Below are positions 1 through 8,907 of a stretch of 64,000 nt of DNA, one piece after another. Source of the DNA: Erwinia sp. E_sp_B01_1 (GTDB taxonomy: Bacteria; Pseudomonadota; Gammaproteobacteria; Enterobacterales; Enterobacteriaceae); NCBI RefSeq assembly GCF_036865545.1, contig NZ_CP142208.1, positions 2,108,001 to 2,172,000 of the forward strand, given 5' to 3'. The notes under the pieces were generated by a model, which saw nothing but the letters and a program-made list of their open reading frames with translations, had not been told where the DNA came from and did not search any database. The stretch's first letter is position 1, and each line of letters starts with the position of its first letter. The position numbers and the translations under genes are program-made.

Positions 1-313
1 CAGCAGCGGATTTGCTGGGATGCACCTGAATGGACAAGGGTTGATCCGCGCAGAGCACTTTAAACAGATAAGGTAACTCACCAAACCGATCGGCCACCGC
101 TTTGCTGAGCTGGCTTTCTTTATCTGCCTCAATAACCTCGCGCAGCGAAAGCCTGTTTCCCTCGATCTCAACAGAAGAAGGGCTTTTCGGATGAGCACCC
201 ATCCACAGCTCGGCCAGGGGGCGCCGTTCAGGATTAGGGATGCCATAAAGTTCAGTCAACGCCGTAGGGCTGCCCCAGGCGTAATTTTGCAGCGTATTAA
301 TCAATTTTTGCAT
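1..313 (-). CDS. manA: Mannose-6-phosphate isomerase, N-terminal part (runs off left edge)
   Basis: The complement from 313 down encodes the first 104 residues of type I phosphomannose isomerase, which interconverts mannose-6-phosphate and fructose-6-phosphate in the cytoplasm. It starts MQKLINTLQNYAWGS, has AELWMGAHP at about residues 34-42 and ends just after the QVHP motif near residues 96-99, which holds metal ligands in this zinc enzyme. The rest lies outside the window. It is divergent from fumC. In E. coli manA is also near fumC and tus, with fumA between manA and fumC; here no fumA is present. Identity is firm from the near-collinear match to the E. coli N-terminus. Confidence 0.93.
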   Translation of the reverse strand, partial: MQKLINTLQNYAWGSPTALTELYGIPNPERRPLAELWMGAHPKSPSSVEIEGNRLSLREVIEADKESQLSKAVADRFGELPYLFKVLCADQPLSIQVHPSKSAA

Positions 314-512
314 GTTCACCCACACATATTCAGATAATAACTGGGGTGTATTAAAACAGAAAACCGCGCCTAAAAGACAATCCGGGGTGCAATAACAACG
401 AATGAGTTCCATAATGTTAAATTATTGTTTTAAATATCACGGCCCGCGCTGAAGGCCCGGAGGGGCAGGTGAAGGGGTTGAAATTCATATCATTGTGCTA
501 AAGGAGAGAGTC

Positions 513-1910
513 ATGGTCGCCAACCGCATTGAGAAAGATTCAATGGGTCCCATCGAAGTTCCCGCGGATAAACTTTGGGGCGCGCAGACGCAGCGCTCCC
601 TTGAACATTTCCGCATCTCCACCGAAAAAATGCCCGTTGAGCTGGTGCGGGCGCTCGCCCTGACCAAGCGCGCAGCGGCCAGGGTTAACAGCGATTTAAG
701 CCTGTTACCGGCTGAACGTGCAGAAGCCATTATTGAGGCCGCAGATGAAGTTCTTGCCGACAAGCACGGTGCAGAATTTCCACTGGCCATCTGGCAGACC
801 GGGTCCGGTACCCAGACCAATATGAATATGAATGAAGTGCTCGCCAATCGCGCCAGTGAAATACTGGGTGGGGAGAGGGGGATGGAGCGCCTGGTTCATC
901 CTAATGACGACGTGAACAAAAGTCAGAGTTCTAACGATGTATTCCCTACGGCGATGCATGTTGCCGCCGTGCTGGCACTGCAGGAACACCTGATCCCTCA
1001 ACTGAAAATTCTGCAGCAGACGCTTAACGACAAAGCAGAAGCTTTTAAAGACATCGTCAAAATAGGCCGTACCCATCTGCAGGATGCCACGCCGCTGACG
1101 CTGGGACAGGAAATTTCTGGCTGGGTAGCCATGCTGAACCACAACCTCCGGCATATAGAGCAGAGTATTCCTCATGTCGCCGAACTGGCGCTGGGGGGGA
1201 CAGCCGTAGGGACCGGGCTGAACACCCATCCTGAATATGCTGTGCGTGTGGCCGCTGAGCTTGCTGAATTAACGAAACAGCCCTTCGTCACCTCACCGAA
1301 TAAATTTGAAGCCCTGGCAACCTGCGATGCGCTGGTTCATGCTCATGGATCCCTTAAAGGCCTGGCGGCTTCACTGATGAAAATTGCCAATGATGTTCGC
1401 TGGCTCTCTTCCGGTCCGCGTTGTGGTATTGGTGAAATTGCCATTCCCGAAAATGAACCCGGCAGTTCAATCATGCCAGGTAAAGTGAATCCTACCCAGT
1501 GTGAAGCCATGACGATGTTGTGCTGTCAGGTGATGGGCAATGACGTTGCGGTAAATATGGGCGGTGCGTCTGGCAATTTCGAGCTGAATGTTTATCGCCC
1601 GATGATTATCCATAATTTCCTGCAATCCATTCGTATGCTGGCGGACGGCATGGACAGCTTTAATCACCATTGTGCGGTGGGTATTGAGCCAAACCGCGAT
1701 CGCATTACCCAACTGTTGAATGAGTCATTAATGCTGGTTACCGCGTTAAATACGCACATCGGTTACGATAAAGCAGCAGAAATTGCGAAAAAGGCGCATA
1801 AAGAGGGACTTACTCTGAAAGGTTCCGCGCTTAAATTAGGTTATCTGTCGGAAGAAGAGTTTGATGCCTGGGTGCGCCCGGAAGAGATGGTCGGCAGTAT
1901 GAAATCCTGA
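513..1910 (+). CDS. fumC: Class II fumarate hydratase FumC
   Basis: Iron-independent fumarase of the TCA cycle, interconverting fumarate and malate; homotetramer in the cytosol. The protein is 465 aa (E. coli 467). Visible motifs are [10 protein letters not shown] near residue 95, [14 protein letters not shown] near 129 and the superfamily signature [10 protein letters not shown] near 317-326. I chose the ATG at 513 because AAGGAGAGAG sits just upstream and the N-terminus then aligns with E. coli FumC; an in-frame upstream TTG at 495 lacks a better ribosome site. It converges on tus, with a shared terminator hairpin between them. The E. coli neighbour fumA is missing upstream. Confidence 0.96.
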   Translation: MVANRIEKDSMGPIEVPADKLWGAQTQRSLEHFRISTEKMPVELVRALALTKRAAARVNSDLSLLPAERAEAIIEAADEVLADKHGAEFPLAIWQTGSGTQTNMNMNEVLANRASEILGGERGMERLVHPNDDVNKSQSSNDVFPTAMHVAAVLALQEHLIPQLKILQQTLNDKAEAFKDIVKIGRTHLQDATPLTLGQEISGWVAMLNHNLRHIEQSIPHVAELALGGTAVGTGLNTHPEYAVRVAAELAELTKQPFVTSPNKFEALATCDALVHAHGSLKGLAASLMKIANDVRWLSSGPRCGIGEIAIPENEPGSSIMPGKVNPTQCEAMTMLCCQVMGNDVAVNMGGASGNFELNVYRPMIIHNFLQSIRMLADGMDSFNHHCAVGIEPNRDRITQLLNESLMLVTALNTHIGYDKAAEIAKKAHKEGLTLKGSALKLGYLSEEEFDAWVRPEEMVGSMKS

Positions 1911-1921
1911 TCCAGCCAGCT

Positions 1922-1954
1922 AAAAAAGAGCGGAAAGTTTCCGCTCTTTTTTTT
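1922..1954. terminator. Bidirectional fumC/tus intrinsic terminator
   Basis: A perfect 9-bp inverted repeat (GAGCGGAAA, one-base centre, TTTCCGCTC) is preceded by an A run and followed by eight T on the plus strand. It can therefore terminate both fumC and the convergent tus gene. Confidence 0.9.
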
Positions 1955-1969
1955 GCGTGAAATTCATGG

Positions 1970-2896
1970 CTAATGCTCACGGTCGCTATAAAGATGCAAC
2001 CGGGGGATAACGGAGAACAGCGGTATTGCCTGAGGCTTATATCGGTGTGCCACATTAGTGGCATCGTAATTCAGCAACTCCCCCAGTTTTGGGACGCTGG
2101 CAGAATCGGGACAAAGAACCAGTAAAGGAGAAGGGCAGGCAAGTTGTGTCTGCTTTTGTTGTTGTTTATTCCATACGCGGGCAATGGGCTGAACCTTGAC
2201 CGGCCGTTTTATCTTCAATTTTGCCGATGAAGGTAAAGAACTAATCCGCTCAATTTCTTCTGTCACTTTTTCAGCCCACTGCTCACGACTCCAGGGCGCC
2301 ATTGCCCGTCCTGAGTTAAGGCTTTTATTCAGTTTTTCGAGCACTTCTTCCCGGGTGACATTTTTTATAATGTGTTTATTCGCCCAGCCAAAACGCAGTG
2401 AGTCTGGTGCCTCAAGCAGGGTAATAGCCCGATAAGCATTCAGGGTTATCAGGCCACGCATGTGAGTATGAACAAATTCAAACCGTTCTTCGCTGGGAAC
2501 GCCTGACTCAAGGGTAATTATCTCTTCAAGCCGCAGTTTAAGATTATTTATTACCCTGACCTGCTCTCGTACAATCGCCGCCTGTTCCGGGCTGGCCTCA
2601 AAGCATATTGCCCCCGGCAGCCGTACAGCAGCTTTAGTGCTTAATGATTCAGACTGATGCTGGATAAATAACCGGCCATAGTGGGCCAGCGCCAGATTCA
2701 GTGCAGGTTTTGCCAGATGCTGCGTCACGGTTATTTCAGTCAGAGGATCGTGTTCCTGACCTTTATGAATGGCCGGAAGTTCAAAAATCCTCGCCATCAG
2801 CAGCCGCAGGGAGGGCAAACCCTGCGTGAGGGCTGACAGAGCGGTCTGCAAATCCGTAACGCAACGATGTAAGTTCTCAACCGCATCATATCGCAT
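1970..2896 (-). CDS. tus: Replication terminus site-binding protein Tus
   Basis: Tus binds Ter sites as a monomer and halts the DnaB helicase from one side, trapping forks in the terminus region. The protein is 308 aa, the usual length, and shares long stretches with E. coli Tus: SKAAVRLPG, GLITLNAYR, LRFGWANKHIIKN, AKLKIKRPVKVQPIARVW and the C-terminal HRYKPQA...IPRLHLY. The ATG at 2896 is preceded by AGAGG. A Ter site begins about 8 bp upstream of the start codon, so bound Tus would cover its own ribosome site and promoter region. That matches the autoregulation known for E. coli tus/TerB. Confidence 0.96.
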   Translation of the reverse strand: MRYDAVENLHRCVTDLQTALSALTQGLPSLRLLMARIFELPAIHKGQEHDPLTEITVTQHLAKPALNLALAHYGRLFIQHQSESLSTKAAVRLPGAICFEASPEQAAIVREQVRVINNLKLRLEEIITLESGVPSEERFEFVHTHMRGLITLNAYRAITLLEAPDSLRFGWANKHIIKNVTREEVLEKLNKSLNSGRAMAPWSREQWAEKVTEEIERISSLPSSAKLKIKRPVKVQPIARVWNKQQQKQTQLACPSPLLVLCPDSASVPKLGELLNYDATNVAHRYKPQAIPLFSVIPRLHLYSDREH

Positions 2897-2903
2897 ATAA
2901 ACC

Positions 2904-2926
2904 TCTTAGTTACAACATACTGTATA
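2904..2926 (-). other. Ter site 1 (Tus operator in tus promoter)
   Basis: The minus strand reads AGTATGTTGTAACTAAG, matching the E. coli Ter core AGNATGTTGTAACTAA, immediately upstream of tus as TerB is in E. coli. By the known Tus-Ter geometry the blocking face points to higher coordinates. It probably doubles as the tus operator. Confidence 0.93.
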
Positions 2927-3050
2927 TTTGCCGGGTTGGAGGATTCAGTTCAATTTTAAGAGCAACGGATCGGGAAGAGTTAATTCAAACTGCGAGACAA
3001 ATCAGGGAAGGGGAGTTTGCCACGCCAGTTTATCTGACGTGGCAGGAAGA

Positions 3051-3452
3051 TTAGATCAAAAAGTCTTCCAGTTTTTTACCCTGGTCCAGCGCCTGCTTAA
3101 TTACAGCAGGGGTACGGCCCTGGCCGGTCCAGGATTTAGTTTCGCCGTTTTCATCAGTGTACTGATATTTTGCCGGGCGAGGAGCGCGTTTAGCACGCGA
3201 TTTACCGGTAGTGGTTTCAGCAGCGGTCAGTTCGCTTAAATCGATACCATCATCCAGTAACATCTGACGATATTTCGCCAGCTTCTCTTCTTTTTCCTTG
3301 ACCTCAGAAGCGATAGCCGCTTCTGATTCACGACGTTCATTAACTACCGCTTCGAGTTTTTCCAGCATCTCTTCAAGTTCAGTTAAAGAAACTTCACGAG
3401 CCTGTGCACGAAGGGTTCGAATGTTATTTAATACTTTCAGAGTTTCGCTCAT
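3051..3452 (-). CDS. hns: H-NS family nucleoid protein
   Basis: 133-aa histone-like nucleoid structuring protein that binds AT-rich curved DNA and silences genes. Residues 1-64 form the coiled-coil oligomerisation domain ([20 protein letters not shown] start). The C-terminal DNA-binding domain carries [12 protein letters not shown] at about 108-119, with the QGR AT-hook-like loop at 111-113, and ends KKLEDFLI. The start at 3452 gives the canonical MSE N-terminus; an upstream ATG would add 22 unrelated residues. It sits between two Ter sites, not in the usual galU-hns-tdk context, so it may be a paralogue (StpA-like or second H-NS). The sequence alone does not settle which. Confidence 0.88.
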   Translation of the reverse strand: MSETLKVLNNIRTLRAQAREVSLTELEEMLEKLEAVVNERRESEAAIASEVKEKEEKLAKYRQMLLDDGIDLSELTAAETTTGKSRAKRAPRPAKYQYTDENGETKSWTGQGRTPAVIKQALDQGKKLEDFLI

Positions 3453-3988
3453 AAAGGAATCCGTAGCGTTAAGGTGGTTTAAAATTAATCTGTGTATGTA
3501 TCGGAGACCAGTGTACATAGAAAAATGCTGGTAAAGAACACCTGAAAGTAAATTTCTTTATTTATTTTATCTTTTTGCCTTGTTTAACGGCAAATTTATC
3601 CGGGTCGTCTGGCCTATATTTACATTAATGAGACAATTCTTAACGCATTCCGGAGAGGAAAGGTTGGGCAATTGAACAATTCTCAGCACGGCGGTAATCC
3701 TTTAGTCACGGATTTTGTCACAATATTATATTTATCTGACAGAAGCAGAGCCATTTTAATATGGGATGGTTATCCACTTCAGGTGTAATAAGCAGCGTCA
3801 TTTTTACCGGTAACCCTGACGCAAGTGCAGGTTTTTAGTTACAACATACTAATGGGTATTCAAAACCACTTCGTCGCTTCAACCAGGTTAAAAAATGGGA
3901 CACTGATTAAACTGTAAGAAGGCCTGCCAGCAGGAGGGGGAGCTGATAATATATTCGCGTTGGACGTTAACCTGTTTTGGAGTAAAGA
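3453..3988. other. AT-rich intergenic region holding Ter site 2
   Basis: This 536-bp gap between the H-NS gene and the AbrB-family gene has no convincing reading frame. It contains AT-rich stretches (about 3545-3590) suitable for H-NS self-binding, and the second Ter site at 3832-3854. Promoters for both flanking divergent genes must lie here; I could not place them confidently. Confidence 0.6.
3832..3854 (-). other. Ter site 2
   Basis: The minus strand reads ATTAGTATGTTGTAACTAAA, essentially identical to E. coli TerA/TerB. It lies about 930 bp from Ter site 1 in the same orientation, so the two would block forks from the same side (higher coordinates). Confidence 0.93.
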
Positions 3989-5059
3989 ATGAAAATACCG
4001 CCCTTGCGCTGGTTATGGCTGATTCTGTTTTCCGCGCTGGCAGTGCTGGGACTTGAAAGCCTGAAGCTTCCTGCTGCACTGTTACTGGGACCTATGGCAG
4101 TAGCGATTATCTTCGCCTCACGTGACAAACCTTTAGTTATTTCCCGCACTCTTTTCTGGCTGGCGCAGGGCGTAGTGGGCTGCATGATTGCCAGAACCAT
4201 CCCTGCCTCAGTATTTGTTGAAATGGCAAAAAACTGGCCTTTATTTATCTTCAGCATCTTCTCGGTGATTGTTGCCAGTGCTTTCCTGGGATGGGTATTG
4301 ACGCGCTGGAAGATATTACCCGGCTCAACGGCTATTTGGGGATCGTCGCCAGGTGCGGCTACAGCAATGACGTTGATGGCAGAAAGCTATGGTGCGGATG
4401 TGCGCCTGGTGGCTTTTATGCAATACCTTCGCGTGGTGATTGTGGCAGTAGCGGCTACGGTAATTTCCCGTATCTGGGCACCTGAAGTGCCTCAGGGCAA
4501 CGTTGTTTCCAGCTTTCATTTAATTCAGCCGGTGGCCTGGGGGGATTTCGGTCTGACTTTGCTGTTAATTTTGGCAGGACTGATCGCCAGCCGGTTGTTT
4601 CGTATTCCCGCGGGGCCATTATTATTAACCCTGGCTGGAGGCGTGCTTTTTCAGGATTTTGGCCTGGTTAACATTGAATTGCCTCCTGTGTTATTAATGG
4701 CCGCTTATGCTCTGATTGGCTGGAGTATAGGATTACGATTCAATCGCGCGATTCTTGCCTATGCGGCAAAAGCGCTGCCGCGGCTGCTGCTGGCTGTTTT
4801 GAGCCTGGTGGCGATATGTGGACTGCTGGCGTTTGGCCTGGTGCATTTTGCCGGCATAGATCCGCTAACGGCTTATCTGGCGACCAGCCCGGGTGGTGCA
4901 GATTCTGTAGCTATTATCGCTTCCTCCAGTCATGTAGATATGTCCTTTGTTATGTCGATGCAGACTGGCCGCTTTATTATTGTGCTGTTAACGGGCCCGG
5001 CACTGGCTCGTTGGGTTGCTAATTCGATGGCGGCGCGAGATCAAAAACAGGGTGAATGA
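3989..5059 (+). CDS. AbrB-family integral membrane protein
   Basis: 356-aa polytopic inner-membrane protein of the AbrB/'ammonia monooxygenase' family (Pfam AbrB type), about ten hydrophobic segments, with an internally duplicated architecture. Family signatures seen are LLLGPMA near residue 32, PGSTAIWGSSPGAATAMTLMAE near 111-132 and TSPGGADSVAIIA near 296. The biochemical function of this family is not established; some members are described as regulators or transporters. GGAG lies 9 bp before the ATG. It is transcribed alone and converges on betT. Confidence 0.8.
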   Translation: MKIPPLRWLWLILFSALAVLGLESLKLPAALLLGPMAVAIIFASRDKPLVISRTLFWLAQGVVGCMIARTIPASVFVEMAKNWPLFIFSIFSVIVASAFLGWVLTRWKILPGSTAIWGSSPGAATAMTLMAESYGADVRLVAFMQYLRVVIVAVAATVISRIWAPEVPQGNVVSSFHLIQPVAWGDFGLTLLLILAGLIASRLFRIPAGPLLLTLAGGVLFQDFGLVNIELPPVLLMAAYALIGWSIGLRFNRAILAYAAKALPRLLLAVLSLVAICGLLAFGLVHFAGIDPLTAYLATSPGGADSVAIIASSSHVDMSFVMSMQTGRFIIVLLTGPALARWVANSMAARDQKQGE

Positions 5060-5060
5060 T

Positions 5061-5087
5061 AAAAAAAGCCAGGCTGATTAGCCTGGC
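5061..5087 (-). terminator. betT intrinsic terminator
   Basis: A perfect 8-bp stem (GCCAGGCT, loop GATT, AGCCTGGC) is followed on the minus strand by seven T. It lies just past the betT stop. On the plus strand the T run is poor, so it may only partly stop the AbrB-family transcript. Confidence 0.85.
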
Positions 5088-5105
5088 CTGGTTATTTCAT
5101 TTCAA

Positions 5106-7148
5106 TCAGCTGCTTTCAGGGAAGGGCATGGTATTACCCGGCGCCTCCCGGTGAATATGCAGGAAGGTCAGATGACGTTCGTACTGGTCGAGTATGTCAT
5201 TAATGATCTGCTCTTTAGTGTAATCCATCAAATCATTACCCTGGGTTCCTTCCAGCAGGAAAGTCTCCAGACGGAAATAATCTGACTTACCACTGCGCGC
5301 ACGGTAGGTAAACGCCGGCACGGAATAACGCTGCGGCCAGATTTGATAGAGGAAGCTCTGCTCTTCACCCAGGGTTACCAGCATCTCCAGATGATTCAGG
5401 CGTTCATCTTCCAGAGGGGGAAGTTCGCTAACCTGAACCTGTGCGCCACGGCGCTCCAGTTCCACCGCCACTTCCTGCATGGCTGGCAGACAAACGGTAT
5501 CGAGCATCTTTTTGGTGTGTGTGCTTCCGGGATAGTGCATCACACGGGAGATACGCTGCTTCCAGTTCAGACGATCGTCGCGGGAAACCGGAATGGGTGG
5601 CGTGCTCGCAACACTGCTGGCGCGACGGTGGTCTTCAACCCGCAGGGATTTATATAACCCGGCCATCACAAAGAAAATCACGAAGCTGAAGGGCAGCCCC
5701 ATAATGACCGTGGTTTTCTGCAGGGCGGATACGCCATTGACCATCAGCATACCCAGCGTCAACAATCCGATCGCCAGTGACCAGAAGATGCGCAGCCAGT
5801 TTGGTGCATCGTTATTGATATCGCTCAGCCGTGAGGTGAAGTTACCCAGCACCAGTGAACCGGAATCCGCTGAGGTAACATAGAACAGCAGGCCGGTGAT
5901 GGTGGCTACGGAAGCACTGAAGGAGAAAGCAGGGTACTGCGCCAGCAGGCTGTAGAATCCACGCTCCGGGTGCGCCAGCGTTTCCTGAGCAAAAGCCAGG
6001 TTGCCATGAATAATCTCATTCAGCGCGCTGTTACCGAAGATCGACAGCCACAGCAGGGTGAAGATAAACGGAATAGTCAGCGTGCCCACGACAAACTGGC
6101 GAATCGTACGGCCACGGGAAATACGGGCCAGGAACAGGCCTACGAACGGCGACCAGGCAACCCACCAGGCCCAGAAGAACAACGTCCAGTTGTTCATCCA
6201 CTCAGTGGGACGATCGAACGCAAAGCTGTTCAGCGTCATGCCCATAAAGCGGTTGATGTAGTCACCCACGTTCAGCACCAGCGCATTCAGCAGGAAACTG
6301 GTATCTCCCACAAACAGCACAAACAGGATGAGTCCCAGGGCTAAGAGGACATTGAGTTCTGACAGAATTCGAATGCCTTTATTCACCCCCGAAGTCACGG
6401 AGATGGTCGCCATGATCACTGAAAGAGCAATCAGTGCTGCCTGTGCCGTCAATCCTTCAGGCACATGGAACAGGACATTCAGCCCATAGTTGAGCTGTAC
6501 TACCCCGATACCCAGGGTAGTGGCTATGCCGAAGATGGTTCCAATCACCGCGGCAATATCCACAGTGTGGCCGATAGGGCCGTTGATCCGCTTTCCGAAG
6601 ATAGGGTACAGGGCAGAGCGGATGGTCAATGGCAGGCCATAGCGGTAGCTGAAATAGCCCAGCGCAATCCCCATCAACGCATACATTGCCCAACCGGTCA
6701 GACCGTAGTGGAACAGTGTCCAGACCATTGCCTGACGAGCGGCCTCCATGGTCTGGCCCTGGCCTTCCGGTGGCATCATATATTGTGTGACGGGTTCCGC
6801 CACGGAGAAGAACATCAGGTCGATACCAATCCCTGCGGCAAACAGCATCGCCGCCCAGCTCATCAGGCTGAATTCAGGTTTGGATTGTTCAGGACCGAGT
6901 TTGATTGAACCAAAGCGCGAGGCGGCAATGACCACGACAAAGACAATATAAACGGTCGCTGCCAGCAGATAATACCAGCCAAAAGTATTAGATACCCATT
7001 CGAGGGCGTTGTTGATCCACCGATCGGATAAATCCGTGAAGAAAATCGTGGTGAGAGAAAATAGCAAAATCAGCACTGCTGAGGTGTAAAAGACCACTGG
7101 ATTTATACGGTCTTGCTGTTCTTTCCTGGGTAATTCAGTCGTCGGCAT
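5106..7148 (-). CDS. betT: High-affinity choline transporter BetT (BCCT family)
   Basis: 680-aa secondary carrier that brings choline into the cell for conversion to glycine betaine under osmotic stress (E. coli BetT 677 aa). It has twelve membrane segments and the BCCT signature WTLFFWAWWVAWSPFVG...FLARISRGRT near residues 320-345. An extended cytoplasmic C-terminus of about 160 residues is present, typical of BetT rather than the shorter BetP/CaiT/OpuD forms and implicated in osmotic activation. GGAGATGTT precedes the ATG. The betIBA genes that usually flank betT in E. coli are not adjacent, so choline oxidation genes must lie elsewhere or be absent. Confidence 0.9.
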   Translation of the reverse strand: MPTTELPRKEQQDRINPVVFYTSAVLILLFSLTTIFFTDLSDRWINNALEWVSNTFGWYYLLAATVYIVFVVVIAASRFGSIKLGPEQSKPEFSLMSWAAMLFAAGIGIDLMFFSVAEPVTQYMMPPEGQGQTMEAARQAMVWTLFHYGLTGWAMYALMGIALGYFSYRYGLPLTIRSALYPIFGKRINGPIGHTVDIAAVIGTIFGIATTLGIGVVQLNYGLNVLFHVPEGLTAQAALIALSVIMATISVTSGVNKGIRILSELNVLLALGLILFVLFVGDTSFLLNALVLNVGDYINRFMGMTLNSFAFDRPTEWMNNWTLFFWAWWVAWSPFVGLFLARISRGRTIRQFVVGTLTIPFIFTLLWLSIFGNSALNEIIHGNLAFAQETLAHPERGFYSLLAQYPAFSFSASVATITGLLFYVTSADSGSLVLGNFTSRLSDINNDAPNWLRIFWSLAIGLLTLGMLMVNGVSALQKTTVIMGLPFSFVIFFVMAGLYKSLRVEDHRRASSVASTPPIPVSRDDRLNWKQRISRVMHYPGSTHTKKMLDTVCLPAMQEVAVELERRGAQVQVSELPPLEDERLNHLEMLVTLGEEQSFLYQIWPQRYSVPAFTYRARSGKSDYFRLETFLLEGTQGNDLMDYTKEQIINDILDQYERHLTFLHIHREAPGNTMPFPESS

Positions 7149-7678
7149 AACATCTCCGAAAAATGATCAAGAGAGGATCCGATCTTCGCAAAGCGTGCCT
7201 TAGCGCATACTGGGAAAACTCCACCGCATATCCGCTAACTACACTGAGGAACAATCAGGTGTAATTTAGTCTATTGATATTTCACTGCTAATTAGTCAAT
7301 TTTTCACCTTCTGAGCACGTTTAATGAGCTTTCAGGCACCCATGATAGGTTTTATTGATTGAGCATTCAATTAAAAATAAATTTTACAGCCGGACTGTGG
7401 GGTTTATTTCCACACAAAGAGTGGCTTTATTTGCCGCTTTATTCTCGATGAAGTGTCTATTTACCAGGACTTTTAGCAGAGGATATTTATCTGATTAAGA
7501 CAAATTTACTCAGGAATATTATCGCTTTCACGCCAATAAATTTATCAGAACTGAAATGGCAGAGACAAAAATGCCGTCAGTGATTAGCTGACGGCATTAG
7601 CAGAAGGAGTCACTTAGCAGGTTGAGCCTCAGGGATTGACCCGCAGGTCAGCGTCGGCAAAAGCTCAATCGGGCTAAT
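7149..7678. other. 530-bp intergenic region, betT upstream
   Basis: No gene-like frame is visible. It should carry the betT promoter at its left end (the betT start is at 7148) and contains the terminator of the DUF1471 gene at 7565-7598. The 7250-7560 part is AT-rich with no repeat or motif that I can name. Confidence 0.5.
7565..7598 (-). terminator. Intrinsic terminator for the DUF1471 gene
   Basis: A perfect 11-bp stem (AATGCCGTCAG / CTGACGGCATT, 7-nt loop) is followed on the minus strand by a short T run (ATTTTTG). It lies 80 bp downstream of the DUF1471 stop. Confidence 0.8.
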
Positions 7679-7933
7679 TTACTGATAAATTTCTGCGGTA
7701 GCGTGCATACGGTTGTTACCTGTAGTGGAGGTAACGCGGAATGATTTTGCACCTGCAGCATCAGCTTTGGCCGCTAACTGGGCTTCCAGCGAGGAGAGGT
7801 TAGTACCAGATGCGCTTACCACGCCCACCTGCTGTTGGTTTACAGGTTCTGCATTCACGATATCAGCAGCAAAACCAGCAAAGGATACGGAGGTCAGGGC
7901 GAGGGCGGCCAGGGTCATTTTCAGGGTTTTCAT
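7679..7933 (-). CDS. Small secreted DUF1471 (YhcN/BhsA/McbA family) protein
   Basis: 84-aa exported protein. Residues 1-22 are a signal peptide ending GFA-A; the mature part of about 60 residues has the YhcN-fold pattern QQVGVVSASGTNLSSLEAQLAAKADAAG followed by a central FRVTSTTGNNRMHATAEIY. Relatives in E. coli (BhsA, McbA, YhcN, YdgH) are periplasmic stress or biofilm proteins induced by acid, oxidants or copper. The exact member cannot be named. It has its own terminator downstream and is divergent from a TetR-family gene, whose likely operators lie in its promoter region. Confidence 0.82.
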   Translation of the reverse strand: MKTLKMTLAALALTSVSFAGFAADIVNAEPVNQQQVGVVSASGTNLSSLEAQLAAKADAAGAKSFRVTSTTGNNRMHATAEIYQ

Positions 7934-7973
7934 TGTAGTCTCTCAGTCAGTTATCAGGTTGCGTCGTTATTTA

Positions 7974-8044
7974 TTAACGATCGATAACTAAATGGTATGC
8001 CTGTGGCGTTGTTACGTCAACACCAATTTATTATCGATCGTTAA
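7974..8044. promoter_or_regulatory. Paired CGATCG-centred operator-like boxes
   Basis: TTAACGATCGATAA at 7974-7987 and its exact reverse complement TTATCGATCGTTAA at 8031-8044 are centred 57 bp apart. Each is itself nearly palindromic. They lie between the divergent DUF1471 and TetR-family genes, the first about 40 bp upstream of the DUF1471 start. Binding by the TetR-family protein is an inference. A degenerate third copy (ATGATCGGTAA) is at 8191-8201. Confidence 0.55.
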
Positions 8045-8235
8045 TTTAATTATCAACCACTTGATTAACCGCAATTTTAATTTTAAAAATTTTTTTCCTG
8101 ACGGTGTTCAGGCTGAAAAGTCAACCTTTGTCAGCCCTGCTTCAGGAATGTGATCATCAGACTCGACAGGCGCAGGGTAATGTTTTTATAATGATCGGTA
8201 ATTTATTCCTCAAAGAGTAACCCGGGAGAGGATTT

Positions 8236-8877
8236 ATGACCGAACAGGAACTGATTACACGCAAGGGACGGGGACGGCCAAAAACCTTCGATCGTGAAGC
8301 CGCACTCGACAAAGCACTGGAACTGTTCTGGCGTCATGGTTATGAAGCTACCTCGCTGGCTGACCTGGTGGAGGCCACCGGCGCAAAAGCTCCGACGCTC
8401 TATGCGGAGTTTACAAATAAAGAAGGGATGTTCCGCGCAGTAGTCGATCGCTATATAGAAAAGTTTGGCGAGCAGCGTCATGCGGCGCTGGTCTGTCCTG
8501 ACAGTGGCGTCGCAAGCGGCGTGGAAAGTTATTTCCGTTCCACTGCTGCCTGCTTCACGGACGGTGGGAAACCTGCTGGCTGTTTCTTTATCTGTACTTC
8601 AACGGCGCTTTCGGCGGATTCTGCCGAGGTGGCAGATATGCTGCGGGCACGCCACACTACTCAGGATAATCATCTGGAAGAGTTTCTCCGTAGCCGTCAG
8701 GCCGCGGGTGAACTTGACCAGAAAACTGACATTGCTGCGCTGTCTGCCTATCTGGGCTGCTTGCTTCAGGGGATGTCCGTAAGGGCCCGTGAAGGGGCAG
8801 GCAGGGCAGAACTGGATGGCATTATTGACACGCTTATGCTGCAATGGCCGATATTAAGCCGGACAGGCTGCGACTGA
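8236..8877 (+). CDS. TetR/AcrR-family transcriptional regulator
   Basis: 213-aa one-component repressor. The N-terminal helix-turn-helix covers about residues 20-65 (RGRPKTFDREAALDKALELF..GYEATSLADLVEATGAKAPTLYAEF). The ligand domain contains GKPAGCFFICTST near residue 117 and further cysteines. The gene ends 30 bp before msrA on the same strand, so the two are probably one transcript. It is divergent from a stress-type secreted protein, with paired palindromes between them. That context suggests an oxidant- or electrophile-sensing repressor, but the effector is unknown. GGGAGAGG precedes the ATG. Confidence 0.85.
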   Translation: MTEQELITRKGRGRPKTFDREAALDKALELFWRHGYEATSLADLVEATGAKAPTLYAEFTNKEGMFRAVVDRYIEKFGEQRHAALVCPDSGVASGVESYFRSTAACFTDGGKPAGCFFICTSTALSADSAEVADMLRARHTTQDNHLEEFLRSRQAAGELDQKTDIAALSAYLGCLLQGMSVRAREGAGRAELDGIIDTLMLQWPILSRTGCD

Positions 8878-8907
8878 CCCCGGCAGACCTGCAAAAAAGG
8901 AGTCACC

